Notes: a model not told the origin generated them from the letters alone. Counted from the stretch's first letter, positions 37,851 through 48,600 are shown. The stretch: DNA of 64,000 nucleotides from Asaia prunellae JCM 25354 (GCF_000613885.1 NZ_BAJV01000007.1:62001-126000), one strand, 5' to 3'. A program made the numbers and translations.

Positions 37851-40800
37851 TTATCATGCTGGTCGGCGGCGTCGCGATCCTGCGCATGCCGATTGCCCAG
37901 TATCCTTCTATCGCCCCTCCGCAGATCGCCATCACGGTCGATTATCCCGGAGCCTCGGCCGATACGGTCAATAATACGACTGTACGTCCAATCCTTCAGC
38001 AGATGTCCGGTCTGGACGGGCTCGAATATCTCTCTGCCTCCTCTTACGGCAGCGGACATATGGAAATCGACCTGACCTTCGTGCAGGGCACCAGTCCCGA
38101 CATCGCTCAGGTTCAGGTACAGAACAAGCTGCAGCTGGCACAACCCCGTCTGCCGACGGAAGTCGTGGCACAGGGACTGAGTGTCACCAAGGCCGTCAAG
38201 AACTTCATGCTTGTTATTGCCTTCATCTCCACCGATGGCAGCATGACCGGCCAGGATATTTCCGACTACGTGGCCTCGAACATTTCTGATCCGCTCTCGC
38301 GCGTGACAGGCGTGGGTGACCACACCCTGTTCGGAACAGAATACGCGATGCGTGTCTGGATGGATCCTAACAAGCTGTTCAAATACTCGCTGAATGTCAG
38401 TGACGTACAGACCGCGATCCAGCAGCAGAATATCCAGGTATCCTCAGGTGAGCTGGGCGGGCTGCCCTCTACCAAGGAAATGGCATTCGACGCCACGATC
38501 ATCGGCCCCACACGCTTCAGCGATCCCGACCAGTTCAAGAAAATCGTTCTGAAAGTCCAGCAGGATGGTTCGCAGGTTCTGCTTCAGGATGTCGCACGGG
38601 TCGAGCTTGGTGCCCAGAACTACAATTTCACTTCGCACTGGAACAACCTGCCTACTGTCGGTATGGCACTGAAGCTCGCTCCGGGCGCAAACCAGATCAC
38701 GACTGAAGCGGCCGTTCATGCAAAACTTGCCGAACTTGAGCGCTACTACCCGCCGGGACTGAAGACCGTCTATCCTCTGGATACGGAGCCCTTCATCACC
38801 CTGTCGATTGAAGAAGTCGTCAAGACCCTGCTTGAAGCCATCGCGCTCGTCTTTGTCGTGATGTTCATCTTCCTGCAGAACTTCCGCGCAACGCTTATTC
38901 CGACCATTGCCGTGCCGGTCGTGCTTCTGGGAACATTCGGCGTGCTTGCTGCGATGGGTTACTCGATCAATACCCTGACCATGCTGGCCATGGTTCTTGC
39001 GGTAGGTCTGCTGGTCGACGACGCCATCGTGGTGGTTGAGAACGTCGAACGCGTGATGACCGAAAAGCACCTGTCACCCAAGGAAGCATCCCGACAGTCA
39101 ATGGACGAGATTTCCGGCGCGCTCGTCGGTATCGTGCTCGTTCTGACTGCCGTGTTCCTGCCAATGGCAGCATTCAATGGCTCAACAGGTGTGATCTATC
39201 GTCAGTTCTCGATCACGATTGTCGCGGCCATGTGGCTCTCTGTTCTCGTCGCCATGATCATGACCCCCGCACTCTGCGGCTCCATGCTCAAGCCGACGCA
39301 CGAGAAGCCGGAACGTGGTCCGATTGCCTGGTTCAACAGAAACTTCGACCGTATGACCGAGGGCTACCTCAAAGGGGTGAATTTCCTCGTTCGCCGGCGT
39401 GCACTCAGCATGGTGCTGTTTGCCATTCTCACGATTGGTACGGTCCTGCTTTTTGCCCGTGTCCCGACCGGATTTCTGCCCGATGAGGACCAGGGTATTA
39501 TTTTCGGCCAGGTGACGATGCGGCCTGGTGCAAACGATGCCCAGACAGCAGCCGTTAACAAGAAGATTACTGACTACGTTCTCAAGAACTACGGCGACAT
39601 CACTGAGTCTGTCTTTGCCGTCAATGGCTTCAACTTTGCTGGCCAAGGGCAGAGCGCAGGTGCCTTCTTTGTCCGTCTCAAGCCGTGGGATGAACGTCCG
39701 GGCAGCCAGAATACGACCATGGCTGTTGCCGGAAAGATCATGAAGCATTTCTGGACGGACCCAGAGGCAATCATCTATGCGATCAATCCGCCAGCCGTGC
39801 TGGAACTTGGTAACGCCGCAGGCTTCGATCTGGAGCTAGAGGATAATGGTCATCTCGGTCACAAGGCTCTTCTGGATGCACGCAACAAGGTTCTGAGCGC
39901 TGCGGCCAAAAACCCGCTGCTTCAGGCGGTACGTCCCATGGGCCTTGAAGATCAGCCACAATATCATCTTGAGATCGACCGCCCCCGTGCCAATGCTCTG
40001 GGTGTCACAAACGCCGAAATCAATACGACCATCCAGGGTGCATTCGGCTCGATCTACGTCAATCAGTTCATGCGCAGTGACCGCGTGAAACAGGTCTACA
40101 TCGAGGGTGAATCATGGGCGCGCATGCGTCCGGAAGATCTCAACAAATGGTATATCCGCAATACTGCGGGTTCCATGGTACCGTTCAATGCCTTTGCTTC
40201 AGGTAACTGGGTCGTTGGCCCCCAGAAAGTCGAAAACTATAACGGCCTGAACGCCTTCGAACTGCAGGGCCAGCCTGCTCCGGGCTCAAGCACTGGCACC
40301 GCCATGGCTGAGATGGAAAAGATCATGGCAACCCTGCCGAAAGGCATCGGCTTCGAATGGACCGGCATTTCCTACGAACAGGTTGCCTCTGCCGGTGCAA
40401 CGGGGCCTCTTTATGCCCTCGCTGCGGTGGTGATCCTGCTCTGCCTCGCCGCTCTGTACGAAAGCTGGGCGATCCCCATTTCGGTGCTTCTCGTGGCTCC
40501 TCTGGGCGTGCTGGGCGCAATTGGATCGACCCTGTGGCGCGGTCTGGATAATGACGTCTATTTCCAGGTGGGACTGCTCACAACCGTTGGTCTCTCTGTC
40601 AAGAACGCCATTCTGATCGTGGAATTCGCCAAAGAGTTCTTTGAACACGGCGACAGTCTGGAAGAAGCCGTACTCAAGGCAGGTCGTGAACGTCTCAGAC
40701 CAATCCTGATGACTTCGATCGCCTTCGTCTGTGGTGTGTTTCCGCTGGCAATCGCCACGGGAGCAGGCTCGGCAGCGCGTGTCGCCATCGGTACCTGCGT

Positions 40801-40954
40801 GGTGGGCGGTATGCTCTCTGCCACCATTCTGGCGGTCTATTTTGTGCCGGTCTTTTTCGTCGTTATCCTGCGCCTCTTCCGTGTACAGCGCATAAAGGAT
40901 CGGGTGGACCCTTATGAAAGCCGCAATCAAGCTGCGCAGGGAGAGGGCGCATGA
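37799..40954 (+). CDS. HAE1-family RND multidrug efflux pump (AcrB/MexB type)
   Basis: 1,051 residues starting MSRFFIDRPIFAWVIGLIIMLVGG, with twelve membrane helices and two large periplasmic loops. The proton-relay helix 4 reads LAVGLLVDDAIVVVENVERVM with the two Asp residues (DD) typical of drug pumps; helix 10 supplies the Lys region. The hydrophilic domains carry AcrB-like FxGxTGxIYRQFSITIVAAM and GFLPDEDQG. It extrudes amphiphilic drugs and solvents. The stop overlaps the next gene's start by four bases. Fully intact over 3.1 kb. Confidence 0.95.
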   Translation: MSRFFIDRPIFAWVIGLIIMLVGGVAILRMPIAQYPSIAPPQIAITVDYPGASADTVNNTTVRPILQQMSGLDGLEYLSASSYGSGHMEIDLTFVQGTSPDIAQVQVQNKLQLAQPRLPTEVVAQGLSVTKAVKNFMLVIAFISTDGSMTGQDISDYVASNISDPLSRVTGVGDHTLFGTEYAMRVWMDPNKLFKYSLNVSDVQTAIQQQNIQVSSGELGGLPSTKEMAFDATIIGPTRFSDPDQFKKIVLKVQQDGSQVLLQDVARVELGAQNYNFTSHWNNLPTVGMALKLAPGANQITTEAAVHAKLAELERYYPPGLKTVYPLDTEPFITLSIEEVVKTLLEAIALVFVVMFIFLQNFRATLIPTIAVPVVLLGTFGVLAAMGYSINTLTMLAMVLAVGLLVDDAIVVVENVERVMTEKHLSPKEASRQSMDEISGALVGIVLVLTAVFLPMAAFNGSTGVIYRQFSITIVAAMWLSVLVAMIMTPALCGSMLKPTHEKPERGPIAWFNRNFDRMTEGYLKGVNFLVRRRALSMVLFAILTIGTVLLFARVPTGFLPDEDQGIIFGQVTMRPGANDAQTAAVNKKITDYVLKNYGDITESVFAVNGFNFAGQGQSAGAFFVRLKPWDERPGSQNTTMAVAGKIMKHFWTDPEAIIYAINPPAVLELGNAAGFDLELEDNGHLGHKALLDARNKVLSAAAKNPLLQAVRPMGLEDQPQYHLEIDRPRANALGVTNAEINTTIQGAFGSIYVNQFMRSDRVKQVYIEGESWARMRPEDLNKWYIRNTAGSMVPFNAFASGNWVVGPQKVENYNGLNAFELQGQPAPGSSTGTAMAEMEKIMATLPKGIGFEWTGISYEQVASAGATGPLYALAAVVILLCLAALYESWAIPISVLLVAPLGVLGAIGSTLWRGLDNDVYFQVGLLTTVGLSVKNAILIVEFAKEFFEHGDSLEEAVLKAGRERLRPILMTSIAFVCGVFPLAIATGAGSAARVAIGTCVVGGMLSATILAVYFVPVFFVVILRLFRVQRIKDRVDPYESRNQAAQGEGA

Positions 40955-42435
40955 GCCAGCTTAGGAAACTCAAGTCGGTGAGCGTCTTTATGGCGTTCAC
41001 CATGCTGACCTCCTGCAATCTGGCGCCCAAATACGAGCGCCCGTCGCAGCCAGTCCAGAATGCCTATCCCAGGGATTCAGGCAAGACACAGCCTCTCATC
41101 GGGCAGGCGGCTTCGGATATCGGCTGGAAGCATTTCTTCACAGATCCACGTCTGCAGGCCCTGATTGAACTGGCCCTGAAAAACAACCGTGATCTGAGAA
41201 GCCAGGCTGCTGCCATCATGGAAGCCCAAGGCAGTTATGAAGTTCAGCACGCCTCGCTCTTTCCGCCGATTGGGGTATCAGGACAGGGACAGTATTTCTC
41301 TCCCTCTGACACGGCAGGATTCTCATTCGCGCCCGGTCTAGGACGTGGTGCTTCAATGCTCCGCTATTATGGCATGGGCATTGGCTTCTCAGCGTATGAA
41401 ATCGATCTCTTCGGACGTATTCGCAACCTGTCCAGACAACAGGCTGAAGAGCTTCTCGGTACGCGTATGAGTGCCCAGTCCGTACTGATCAGTACGGTAT
41501 CACAGGTTGCCAACACCTATCTTGCCTGGCTGGCAGACAGGGAGCTTGTGCGTGTCACGAACGAAACCTTGGCATCCCAGACTAAAACCCTGAACCTGAC
41601 CAAGCTGAAATACGATCATGGCGAGGCGGATGCCCTGACGCTGGCCCAGACGCAGACCCAGGTCGAGCAGGCTGCCAGCAACAAGGCCCAGTATGAACGC
41701 CAGATGGCTCAGGACGAACATCAGTTGCAGCTGTTGGTCGGAGTGCCCTTGCCAGACACGCTCCCCCCCCCACAGCCTTTCGGGTCTCAGACCCTGCTCA
41801 GCGATCTTCCGGCCGGCCTGCCGTCAGATCTGATCGCACAGCGCCCCGATATTCAGGCTGCTGAGCATAATCTGATGGGCGCCAATGCCAATATCGGTGC
41901 GGCCCGTGCAGCGTTTTTCCCCAAGGTCACTCTGACTGCGCAGGAAGGGGTGAGTTCGCTACAGTTCAGGCATCTTTTCACGCCCGGTGCCCAGACATGG
42001 TCGGTATCGCCCAATATCGAGCTTCCGATTTTCACCTGGGGTCAGAACGAAGGCAATCTGAAAGTCTCGAAGGCGCGGCGTCTGACCCAGATCGCCACCT
42101 ACGAGAAAACCGTTCAGACTGCTTTCAAGGAGGTGTCGGATGCGCTTACTGCACGCGAGACCTATCTCGCACAGGACTCGCATCTCAAGGCTCTGGTAGG
42201 CTCATCGCAGCAGGCATTCGATCTTGCCATGATGCGCTACAGTACCGGTATCGATCCGTACCTCACGACTTTGACCCAGCAGCGCTCTCTTTACGATGCG
42301 CAGCAAAACCTCATTGTTGTGCAACTCGCCCGTTACCAGAATCTGGTAACCCTTTACCGGGCTCTTGGTGGTGGCTGGAGCGCTGCGGATGTTACCGCAG
42401 CAGGCACATCACGTGAGGCTCCACGTAGAGGCTGA
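40951..42435 (+). CDS. Outer-membrane efflux lipoprotein, OprM/NodT type
   Basis: 494 residues with lipobox MLTSCNLAPKYERPSQP (lipid on Cys near residue 23) and two tandem outer-membrane-efflux repeats, each with the long helical pairs (QTQTQVEQAASNKAQYERQMAQDEHQLQLLVGVPLPDTLP and the second copy after PSDLIAQRPDIQAAEHNLMGANANIGAARAAFFPKVTL). It forms the trimeric exit duct for the preceding pump. It overlaps the pump stop by four bases. The C-terminus ends in a non-conserved basic tail. Confidence 0.94.
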   Translation: MSQLRKLKSVSVFMAFTMLTSCNLAPKYERPSQPVQNAYPRDSGKTQPLIGQAASDIGWKHFFTDPRLQALIELALKNNRDLRSQAAAIMEAQGSYEVQHASLFPPIGVSGQGQYFSPSDTAGFSFAPGLGRGASMLRYYGMGIGFSAYEIDLFGRIRNLSRQQAEELLGTRMSAQSVLISTVSQVANTYLAWLADRELVRVTNETLASQTKTLNLTKLKYDHGEADALTLAQTQTQVEQAASNKAQYERQMAQDEHQLQLLVGVPLPDTLPPPQPFGSQTLLSDLPAGLPSDLIAQRPDIQAAEHNLMGANANIGAARAAFFPKVTLTAQEGVSSLQFRHLFTPGAQTWSVSPNIELPIFTWGQNEGNLKVSKARRLTQIATYEKTVQTAFKEVSDALTARETYLAQDSHLKALVGSSQQAFDLAMMRYSTGIDPYLTTLTQQRSLYDAQQNLIVVQLARYQNLVTLYRALGGGWSAADVTAAGTSREAPRRG

Positions 42436-42450
42436 TACAGGAAACCAAGC

Positions 42451-42789
42451 ATGAAACAGGTAAAACTGTGCGCCGCTCTGGGAGTGATGCTGGCCGGGGG
42501 GATTGTCCCCCTCGGCCAAGCCTGCGCTCAGGATGACGATGACAGCAAGAAGAAGCCGGACATGCATCAGCTTGCACGGTCTTCGGCATTGCCCAAGGCT
42601 GAGGCCGATTTCAGCATGTTCAAGTTCCGCCCCCGAGGGGACAAGGTCATCGAACAGCCAGATGCCAATCGTATCCTCTTCAAACGTCCGGACGGAACAC
42701 CTGACGGCTACGCGCAGCGTCGGGGCAATGCCGTGATCTACTATGATCGCTTCGGCAAGGTCTCGCATGTGCAAAGCCTCGACGACTGA
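42451..42789 (+). CDS. Small secreted hypothetical protein after the RND operon
   Basis: A 112-residue protein with a signal peptide (MKQVKLCAALGVMLAGGIVPLGQACAQ) and an acidic-basic mature start DDDDSKKKPDMHQLARSS. The C-terminal half (DKVIEQPDANRILFKRPDGTPDGYAQRRGNAVIYYDRFGKVSHVQ) looks like two or three beta strands. It follows the OprM-type gene by 15 bases, so it may be co-transcribed. No family is recognised; an accessory periplasmic protein is possible. Confidence 0.6.
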   Translation: MKQVKLCAALGVMLAGGIVPLGQACAQDDDDSKKKPDMHQLARSSALPKAEADFSMFKFRPRGDKVIEQPDANRILFKRPDGTPDGYAQRRGNAVIYYDRFGKVSHVQSLDD

Positions 42790-42965
42790 CACTGAATAAC
42801 AGGTAGGCAGGATCCTATTTTCGAAACCTGATCATACAGGGTCTGGTTTCGCGCTTTGCAATCATGGCAACGAAACTTTCTGTCTGCCAGTTATTATTAT
42901 TTATTTTATTGTTCAGCCAAGATTTGTCGCGGACGATGGGAAGTTAGTCCCTAATATCATTTCCC

Positions 42966-44248
42966 ATGTCAGTGATTCCTAGGTCGTCCCGACGCCATGT
43001 CAGGGCATGGGCTTGTTCCATCTCTCCCGGAGGCTCCCTGTTGCGGAGCGCTCTGCTTGTCATGGGCGCATTGGCCATGGCCCCGCCCTGTCTGGCAGAG
43101 AGCTTTCACGAAGCCATCCAGTCAGCCTGGGACAGGGATCCGGCAAACCGGTCGTTCTCCATTGATGCCAAGGCCTCTGCCAGGAACGCCCGTGCTGCCC
43201 AATCCTGGTTTCCGGACGGACCGATCATCGCCGGGCAATATCTGGATGATCACTTTATAGGTTCCAATGTCGGTTACACGACCTATCAGGGCAGCATCAG
43301 CGTACCATTATGGTTGCCGGGACAAGGTACGGCGACCATGCGGACCGCACTGGCAGACGAAGCCGTTGCAAAAGCCAGGATCAAGGTACAGCATCTTCTG
43401 AGCGCCGTTCGTGTACTTGATCTCGCCAGTAACGCGACTCTTCTCAAAAAAAAAATCGGTAATCTGAAGGCGACCAGTCAGCTGCTGGAACGGGTGGCTC
43501 ATAGCTCCCATCAGGGATTGACCGCGGGAGAAATTGCAGCTGCCGATTTCGATGCCGTTATTGGCGAAAAAGGCGATCTCGACGCCCAGATTGCCCAGTC
43601 AGAACAGGCACTGGAAAGCGCTCGCGCCGAACTCGAAGCCCTGACCGGCACAGACGATATTCCTGATATTCTGTCACTTGACGGACGTATGCTCGGTACT
43701 CGGACATTAACACTGGACCTTCGCAGGATCCCCGCATCGAGATGGCTCAGGCCGTTACAAAAAGCGCCAAAGCCTCCTACAGCCTTGCCAGACATTCATA
43801 CATGCCTGCTCCGCAGGTTGGCGTGCAGGTGCTCAAGCAGGGCCAGTACGCCAGCCCCTGGGACACACAGGTGGGCCTGCAGTTCTCGATGACTCTCCCC
43901 AGTGAGGCGCGCAACACGCCTATCGTCATGAAAGAGGTCAAGGCGATGGGAGCCGCGGAGCGAGACGCCGTTCTGGCCCAGAGACAGGTGATTGTCGAAT
44001 ATCGTCGGACACGTGCCAGTCTGGCCTCTGCCCTGACCATGCTTCGTCATTCAAATACGGCACAGCAAGCGCTGGATGCTCGCGCCAGCGATCTCGAGCA
44101 TGCCTGGAGCGTGGGTGAAACGCCGGTTATCGAATATCTGCGCGCCCGACGGGCAGCGCTTGATGCCGGTCAGAGACGAGCGGAGGCTGATGTCATCTGG
44201 CATGCGGCCATGATCAGAATGAGCCTGATGGCTGGACATTATCCATGA
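42966..44248 (+). pseudogene. TolC/CusC-like outer-membrane protein, one frameshift
   Basis: From ATG 42966 an N-terminal export segment (LLVMGALAMAPPCLAE) is followed by helical efflux repeats (FHEAIQSAWDRDPANRSFSIDAKASARNARAAQSWFPDGP) up to GTRTLTLDLRR. One base lost near 43725 restores DPRIEMAQAVTKSAKASYSLARHSYMPAPQVGVQVLKQ, and the rest ends at 44248. Together about 426 residues, the normal size of the outer-membrane part of an HME-type metal pump. The stop overlaps the adaptor start by four bases. A false shift is possible, as the following two genes are intact. Confidence 0.8.
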
Positions 44249-45414
44249 AATTTTCTCCTTTGCGTCTCCTGTTTACCCTTCCTCTCTATGCCTCCGTTGC
44301 CCAGGCTCAATCGACAGAAAATTGGCCTAACCAGCCGATCGTGATTGCAAAAGAAGCTCTCAGGAGCGAGGCCATTCATACGGCAAAATCTGAGCCTGGC
44401 GCTCTGCCGCCACATATCGATGTGCCCGCCTATATTGATCAGGATGACAGACGAAGTGCCCGTATTCATCCGGTGGGGCAGGGTAGGGTACAAACGGTTC
44501 TGGTAACGCCCGGAGAGCTCGTCAAAAAGGGGCAGGTTCTGTTCACTTATGACGATTTCAGTCTCAGCGACGCACATCAACGCCTGTTATCAGCTGAAGC
44601 CTCTCTCCAGCAGGCCAAGGCACTGCGTGACGATGCCCGTCTCGCCTATGAGCGCGGTCGCGCCTTGCAGGGAGGCGCCGTCTCGCAGGGCGAGGCGCAG
44701 AGACGCTATTCCCGCCTCAGGGAAACGCAAGGTACAGTCGAACGGAGTCAGGCCATCGTGCAGAATGAACGCGAACGTCTCGCTCGCTTCAGCTCTTCCT
44801 CCGAGCGCACTGACGGCCTTCATTCCGCAGTTATTTCTCCCATCGACGGTATCGTGGACAAGATAACAGTCGGTGTTGGCGAGGAGGTTTCCAACCGGAC
44901 GGCCCCTGCTGTTGAAATTGACGATCTGAGCAAGGTATGGGTGGTCTCCCAGGTCGGCGAACAACAGGCGACACGGCTCAGTCGTGGTGGCCGTCAACTG
45001 ACCTGGCCTACACCCGATACTCAGCCGATTGCGTCTCATATCGATCTGATAGAGGGCAGTGTCGATCCCATGACACGTCATGTTCTGGTGCGCAGTCTCG
45101 TCGAGAATGAGAAACGTCAGCTACGTCCCGAAATGCTGGTCAAGACGCGCCTTTTTTCCTCGGATACCGTGAAAGGGGTGCTGATTCCGGAAGCCGCCAT
45201 CCAGACAATCGGCAGCGAGAAATGCGTTTTCGTCAGGATAGACGACACGCATTACGAAGCCCGAAAGGTTACAATCGGCCCTGATCTGGATGGTATGATC
45301 GTTGTGACCAAAGGGCTTCATTCCGGTGAAAATGTCGTCACCGATGGCAGTTTTGTCCTCAAATCCCAGGCCCTCCTGACGCCCCCGGCCCGTCATGAAG
45401 AGAGCAAGCGCTGA
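44245..45414 (+). CDS. RND adaptor of the metal (HME) type, CusB/CzcB-like
   Basis: 389 residues with a signal peptide (KFSPLRLLFTLPLYASVAQA). A barrel-sandwich domain (HPVGQGRVQTVLVTPGELVKKGQVLFTYDDF) flanks a long coiled-coil hairpin (LLSAEASLQQAKALRDDARLAYERGRALQGGAVSQGEAQRRYSRLRETQGTVERSQAIV), and VISPIDGIVDKITVGVGEEV follows. No metal-binding N-terminal extension rich in Met or His is seen, so metal identity is open. It overlaps the TolC-like gene by an ATGA and precedes the pump by two bases. Confidence 0.88.
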   Translation: MKFSPLRLLFTLPLYASVAQAQSTENWPNQPIVIAKEALRSEAIHTAKSEPGALPPHIDVPAYIDQDDRRSARIHPVGQGRVQTVLVTPGELVKKGQVLFTYDDFSLSDAHQRLLSAEASLQQAKALRDDARLAYERGRALQGGAVSQGEAQRRYSRLRETQGTVERSQAIVQNERERLARFSSSSERTDGLHSAVISPIDGIVDKITVGVGEEVSNRTAPAVEIDDLSKVWVVSQVGEQQATRLSRGGRQLTWPTPDTQPIASHIDLIEGSVDPMTRHVLVRSLVENEKRQLRPEMLVKTRLFSSDTVKGVLIPEAAIQTIGSEKCVFVRIDDTHYEARKVTIGPDLDGMIVVTKGLHSGENVVTDGSFVLKSQALLTPPARHEESKR

Positions 45415-45416
45415 TC

Positions 45417-48400
45417 ATGCGTTTCATGCTTGCCCTGCTGAAAGGCCGCGCCGCTATTCTTGGTGCCGTCGTTCTGCTCATGATTGCCGGTATCGCTGAT
45501 CTGAGATCGCTCTCTGTCGAGCCTGTCCCTGATATCTCGCCACGGCAGGTGCTTGTCTCGGTAAGGGCGCCGGGATTGCCGACCGAAGAGGTTGAGCGGC
45601 TCGTTACCTTTCCGATCGAGACAGTCATGTCCGGTCTGGTTGGAATGACCTCAATGCGCTCGGTTTCGCGCACCGGAGTCTCCGTCCTTTATCTGCAGTT
45701 TAATGACGGTACGGACATTTACCGGGCACGTCAGCTCGTCGCCGAACGCCTGCCACAGGCCCGCTCAGCCGTTTCGGTAAAAGGTCTCGCGATCACCATG
45801 GGACCGATGGCGACCGGTATGGGTGAGATCCTGCAGGTACAGATTCATGGCAAGGGGCGCTCTCTGGCTGCCCTTAACCGGATCATGACCTGGAATGTCG
45901 TGCCAAAGCTCAGACTCATTCCGGGCGTCATTGACGTGAATATCAACGGAGGCGCTTCCCAGACCTATCAGGTTGCTCTCAACCCCATGGCGTTACGGCA
46001 ATTCCAGGTTTCGGTCTCGGACGTCTTCAATGCCGTTGATCGTGACAACGAAGCTGCCGGCGGTGCCTGGATCGAACATAACGACGAACAGCATGTTATC
46101 GTAGGACGATCGCTGATCGACAATCTGCACGAGCTGGGTGAGGTTCAGGTCCGGTCCATGCCCAACGGGGGCGTTGTTCATGTACGGGATGTAGGCAAGG
46201 TTCAGGAAGGCAATCTTCCCCGACTGGGTGGTGTTACGAGAGACGGAGAAGGCGAGATCGTGGCCGCCGTGGTGCTGCTACAGCAGGGCGCCAATGCAAA
46301 AGCCACACTGGCCCGTATTCAGAATGCCCTACCCGGTATCATTTCAACCCTGCCTCAGGGAGTCACTCTCGAACCATTCTACAGTCGCGCCACTCTGACC
46401 GACGTCACCATTCATACGGTGAAGGAAAACCTCGCTCTCGGCGCCTTGCTGGTTCTTCTCGTGCTTCTTGTCGTGATTGGCGACTGGCGGGCCACTGTTG
46501 TCATCATCTCGGTCATTCCGTTCTCACTGATTGCGGCCATGGTCGGCATGCGCCATCTCGGCATTTCCGCCAATCTGCTCAGCCTGGGTGCTATCGATTT
46601 CGGTATGGTGGTCGATAGTGCGCTGGTAATTGTAGAAAGCGTCCTCTCCAGCCAGGCAGCAGCCAATGTCCCGCTGACACAGCGTATTGCTGATACTGTT
46701 AGGACAGTAGCCCGGCCGGTTATTTTCGCCATTCTGATCATCATCATGGTCTATCTGCCTGTTCTGACGCTTCAGGGCGTGGAAGGACGCATGTTCAGAC
46801 CCATGGCACAGACCGTGATTCTCGCGCTCATTGCCTCCCTGATCTATGCCCTGATTGCTGTGCCTGCCTTTGCCGCACTCCTCATGCGTATCCGGTCGGG
46901 ACATGCAACAGGACATGACCAGATCTCCGATGAAAACAGCATAGGGACAGAACACGATACATTTTTCATCCGTTTTTTGCGACGTGGCTTTGCTCCGGCT
47001 TCACGCTGGTGTGTAGCCCATGGCAGGGTCGTCATAGGAATTGCCCTTGTCATCCTTGTCATGTCTGCCGGGCTGACCACACGCCTGGGAGGGGAATTCA
47101 TTCCGCAGCTCCAGGAAGGCGATCTGATCGTCACCTCCACACGCCTGCCCGGAATTTCGCTCGATGCCTCGCTACGTTCCATCACCCAGATTGAACGGAC
47201 TCTTCGCGAGTTCCCCGATATCAGGATGCTGGTCAGCAATAGCGGCACGTCGGCCATTCCGACGGACCCTCAGGGTGGAGAGCAGTCAGATACCTATGTC
47301 CTGCTCAAACCACGTTCGGAATGGAAGACGGCCAAGACCCAGGAAGGGTTGATACGCGCCTTTGATACCGCGTTACGCAAGAACAATCCGGGCTCCCTTT
47401 ATTCATGGAGCCAGCCAATCCAGATGCGCATGGACGATCTTCAATCCGGTGTGCGCTCGCAGATTGCCATAGGGATTTATGGTCCTGACATCGACAAGCT
47501 GATGCAGCTTGCCGCTCAAACCGCAAGTGTGGTTGATCATGTCCAGGGGGCAGCGGATGTGGCACCTCAGGATGTTGGTACAATATCCTACTTGCATATC
47601 GATGCTGACCGCACAGCCGCCGCTCGCCTGAATGTCGACACGTCCGAAGTGCTCGATGTGGTTGAATCAATCGGCGGCCATATCGGTCCACCGGTTTCAC
47701 TGCAGGACGCCCTTATTCCTACCGAAGTGCGGATCATGCCTGAGGCACGTCAGACACTTGACGATATCCGGCTTCTGCCCGTTCTCACACGTGACGACCA
47801 TACGGTACGTCTTGATCAGGTTGCCCATATCACCATGCGTGATGGTCCCGCTGCCATAAGGCGCAATCAGGGTGAAAGACGCATGATGGTACAAGCCAAT
47901 GTGCGCGGTCGCGATCTCAGCTCCTTCGTCCAGGAAGCCCAGAGGGCTGTCAGGACGCAGATCACACTGCCACCAGGGTACCGGATCGAATGGAGCGGTC
48001 AGTTCCGCAATCTTCAAACCGCTGTTGCGCGACTGGCCATTGTTGTACCGATCACGCTGGTCCTGATCTTCTGTCTGCTCATACTCGCTCTGGGCGATAT
48101 CTGGATGGCAGGGCTCGTTTTCGTCAATCTGCCCTTTGCAGCAACGGGCGGGATCATCGCCTTGTGGGTGCGCGGCATGCCCTTCAGTATTTCCGCAGGG
48201 ATCGGGTTTATCGCGCTCTTCGGCGTTGCAACGCTCAATGGCGTCGTACTGATCTCATATATCCGCGGGAAAAGACTTGCGGGCTTCGATGCCGTTTCGG
48301 CAGCTGTGAGTGCCGCACGCGAACGCTTCAGACCTGTCATGGCAACAGCAACGGTGGCCTGTCTTGGTTTCTTTCCAATGGCCTTTTCAATGAGCGAAGG

Positions 48401-48545
48401 AGCAGAAGTCGAGAAACCTCTCGCGTCTGTCGTGATTGGCGGATTGATTTCCTGCACCGCCCTGACTCTTCTTGTATTGCCGACGCTTTATATCAAGATT
48501 TCACGGTTTCGTGAAAACCGGGAGAAAAACCCTCTGGTTTCCTGA
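45417..48545 (+). CDS. HME-family RND efflux pump, CusA/CzcA-like
   Basis: 1,042 residues starting MRFMLALLKGRAAILGAVVLLMIAG. The helix 4 motif GAIDFGMVVDSALVIVESV matches the DFG-x(3)-D-x(5)-E pattern of heavy-metal (HME) pumps, distinct from the DD motif of drug pumps. Two large periplasmic loops and the ERPxxSLRSI-type domains are present. The usual periplasmic Met triad of copper and silver pumps could not be located with confidence, so zinc, cobalt, nickel or another substrate is equally possible. A terminator hairpin follows at 48601. Fully intact. Confidence 0.9.
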   Translation: MRFMLALLKGRAAILGAVVLLMIAGIADLRSLSVEPVPDISPRQVLVSVRAPGLPTEEVERLVTFPIETVMSGLVGMTSMRSVSRTGVSVLYLQFNDGTDIYRARQLVAERLPQARSAVSVKGLAITMGPMATGMGEILQVQIHGKGRSLAALNRIMTWNVVPKLRLIPGVIDVNINGGASQTYQVALNPMALRQFQVSVSDVFNAVDRDNEAAGGAWIEHNDEQHVIVGRSLIDNLHELGEVQVRSMPNGGVVHVRDVGKVQEGNLPRLGGVTRDGEGEIVAAVVLLQQGANAKATLARIQNALPGIISTLPQGVTLEPFYSRATLTDVTIHTVKENLALGALLVLLVLLVVIGDWRATVVIISVIPFSLIAAMVGMRHLGISANLLSLGAIDFGMVVDSALVIVESVLSSQAAANVPLTQRIADTVRTVARPVIFAILIIIMVYLPVLTLQGVEGRMFRPMAQTVILALIASLIYALIAVPAFAALLMRIRSGHATGHDQISDENSIGTEHDTFFIRFLRRGFAPASRWCVAHGRVVIGIALVILVMSAGLTTRLGGEFIPQLQEGDLIVTSTRLPGISLDASLRSITQIERTLREFPDIRMLVSNSGTSAIPTDPQGGEQSDTYVLLKPRSEWKTAKTQEGLIRAFDTALRKNNPGSLYSWSQPIQMRMDDLQSGVRSQIAIGIYGPDIDKLMQLAAQTASVVDHVQGAADVAPQDVGTISYLHIDADRTAAARLNVDTSEVLDVVESIGGHIGPPVSLQDALIPTEVRIMPEARQTLDDIRLLPVLTRDDHTVRLDQVAHITMRDGPAAIRRNQGERRMMVQANVRGRDLSSFVQEAQRAVRTQITLPPGYRIEWSGQFRNLQTAVARLAIVVPITLVLIFCLLILALGDIWMAGLVFVNLPFAATGGIIALWVRGMPFSISAGIGFIALFGVATLNGVVLISYIRGKRLAGFDAVSAAVSAARERFRPVMATATVACLGFFPMAFSMSEGAEVEKPLASVVIGGLISCTALTLLVLPTLYIKISRFRENREKNPLVS

Positions 48546-48600
48546 ACCGAACCCAAACGCTCTGGCGGCGTTGCCATGTTATGTTACGTAACCAGCGCAT

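Noticed and set aside
42791-42965. Small RNA in the AT-rich gap before the metal pump operon
   Set aside because: No promoter-terminator pair or stable stem is seen; it probably holds only the operon promoter.
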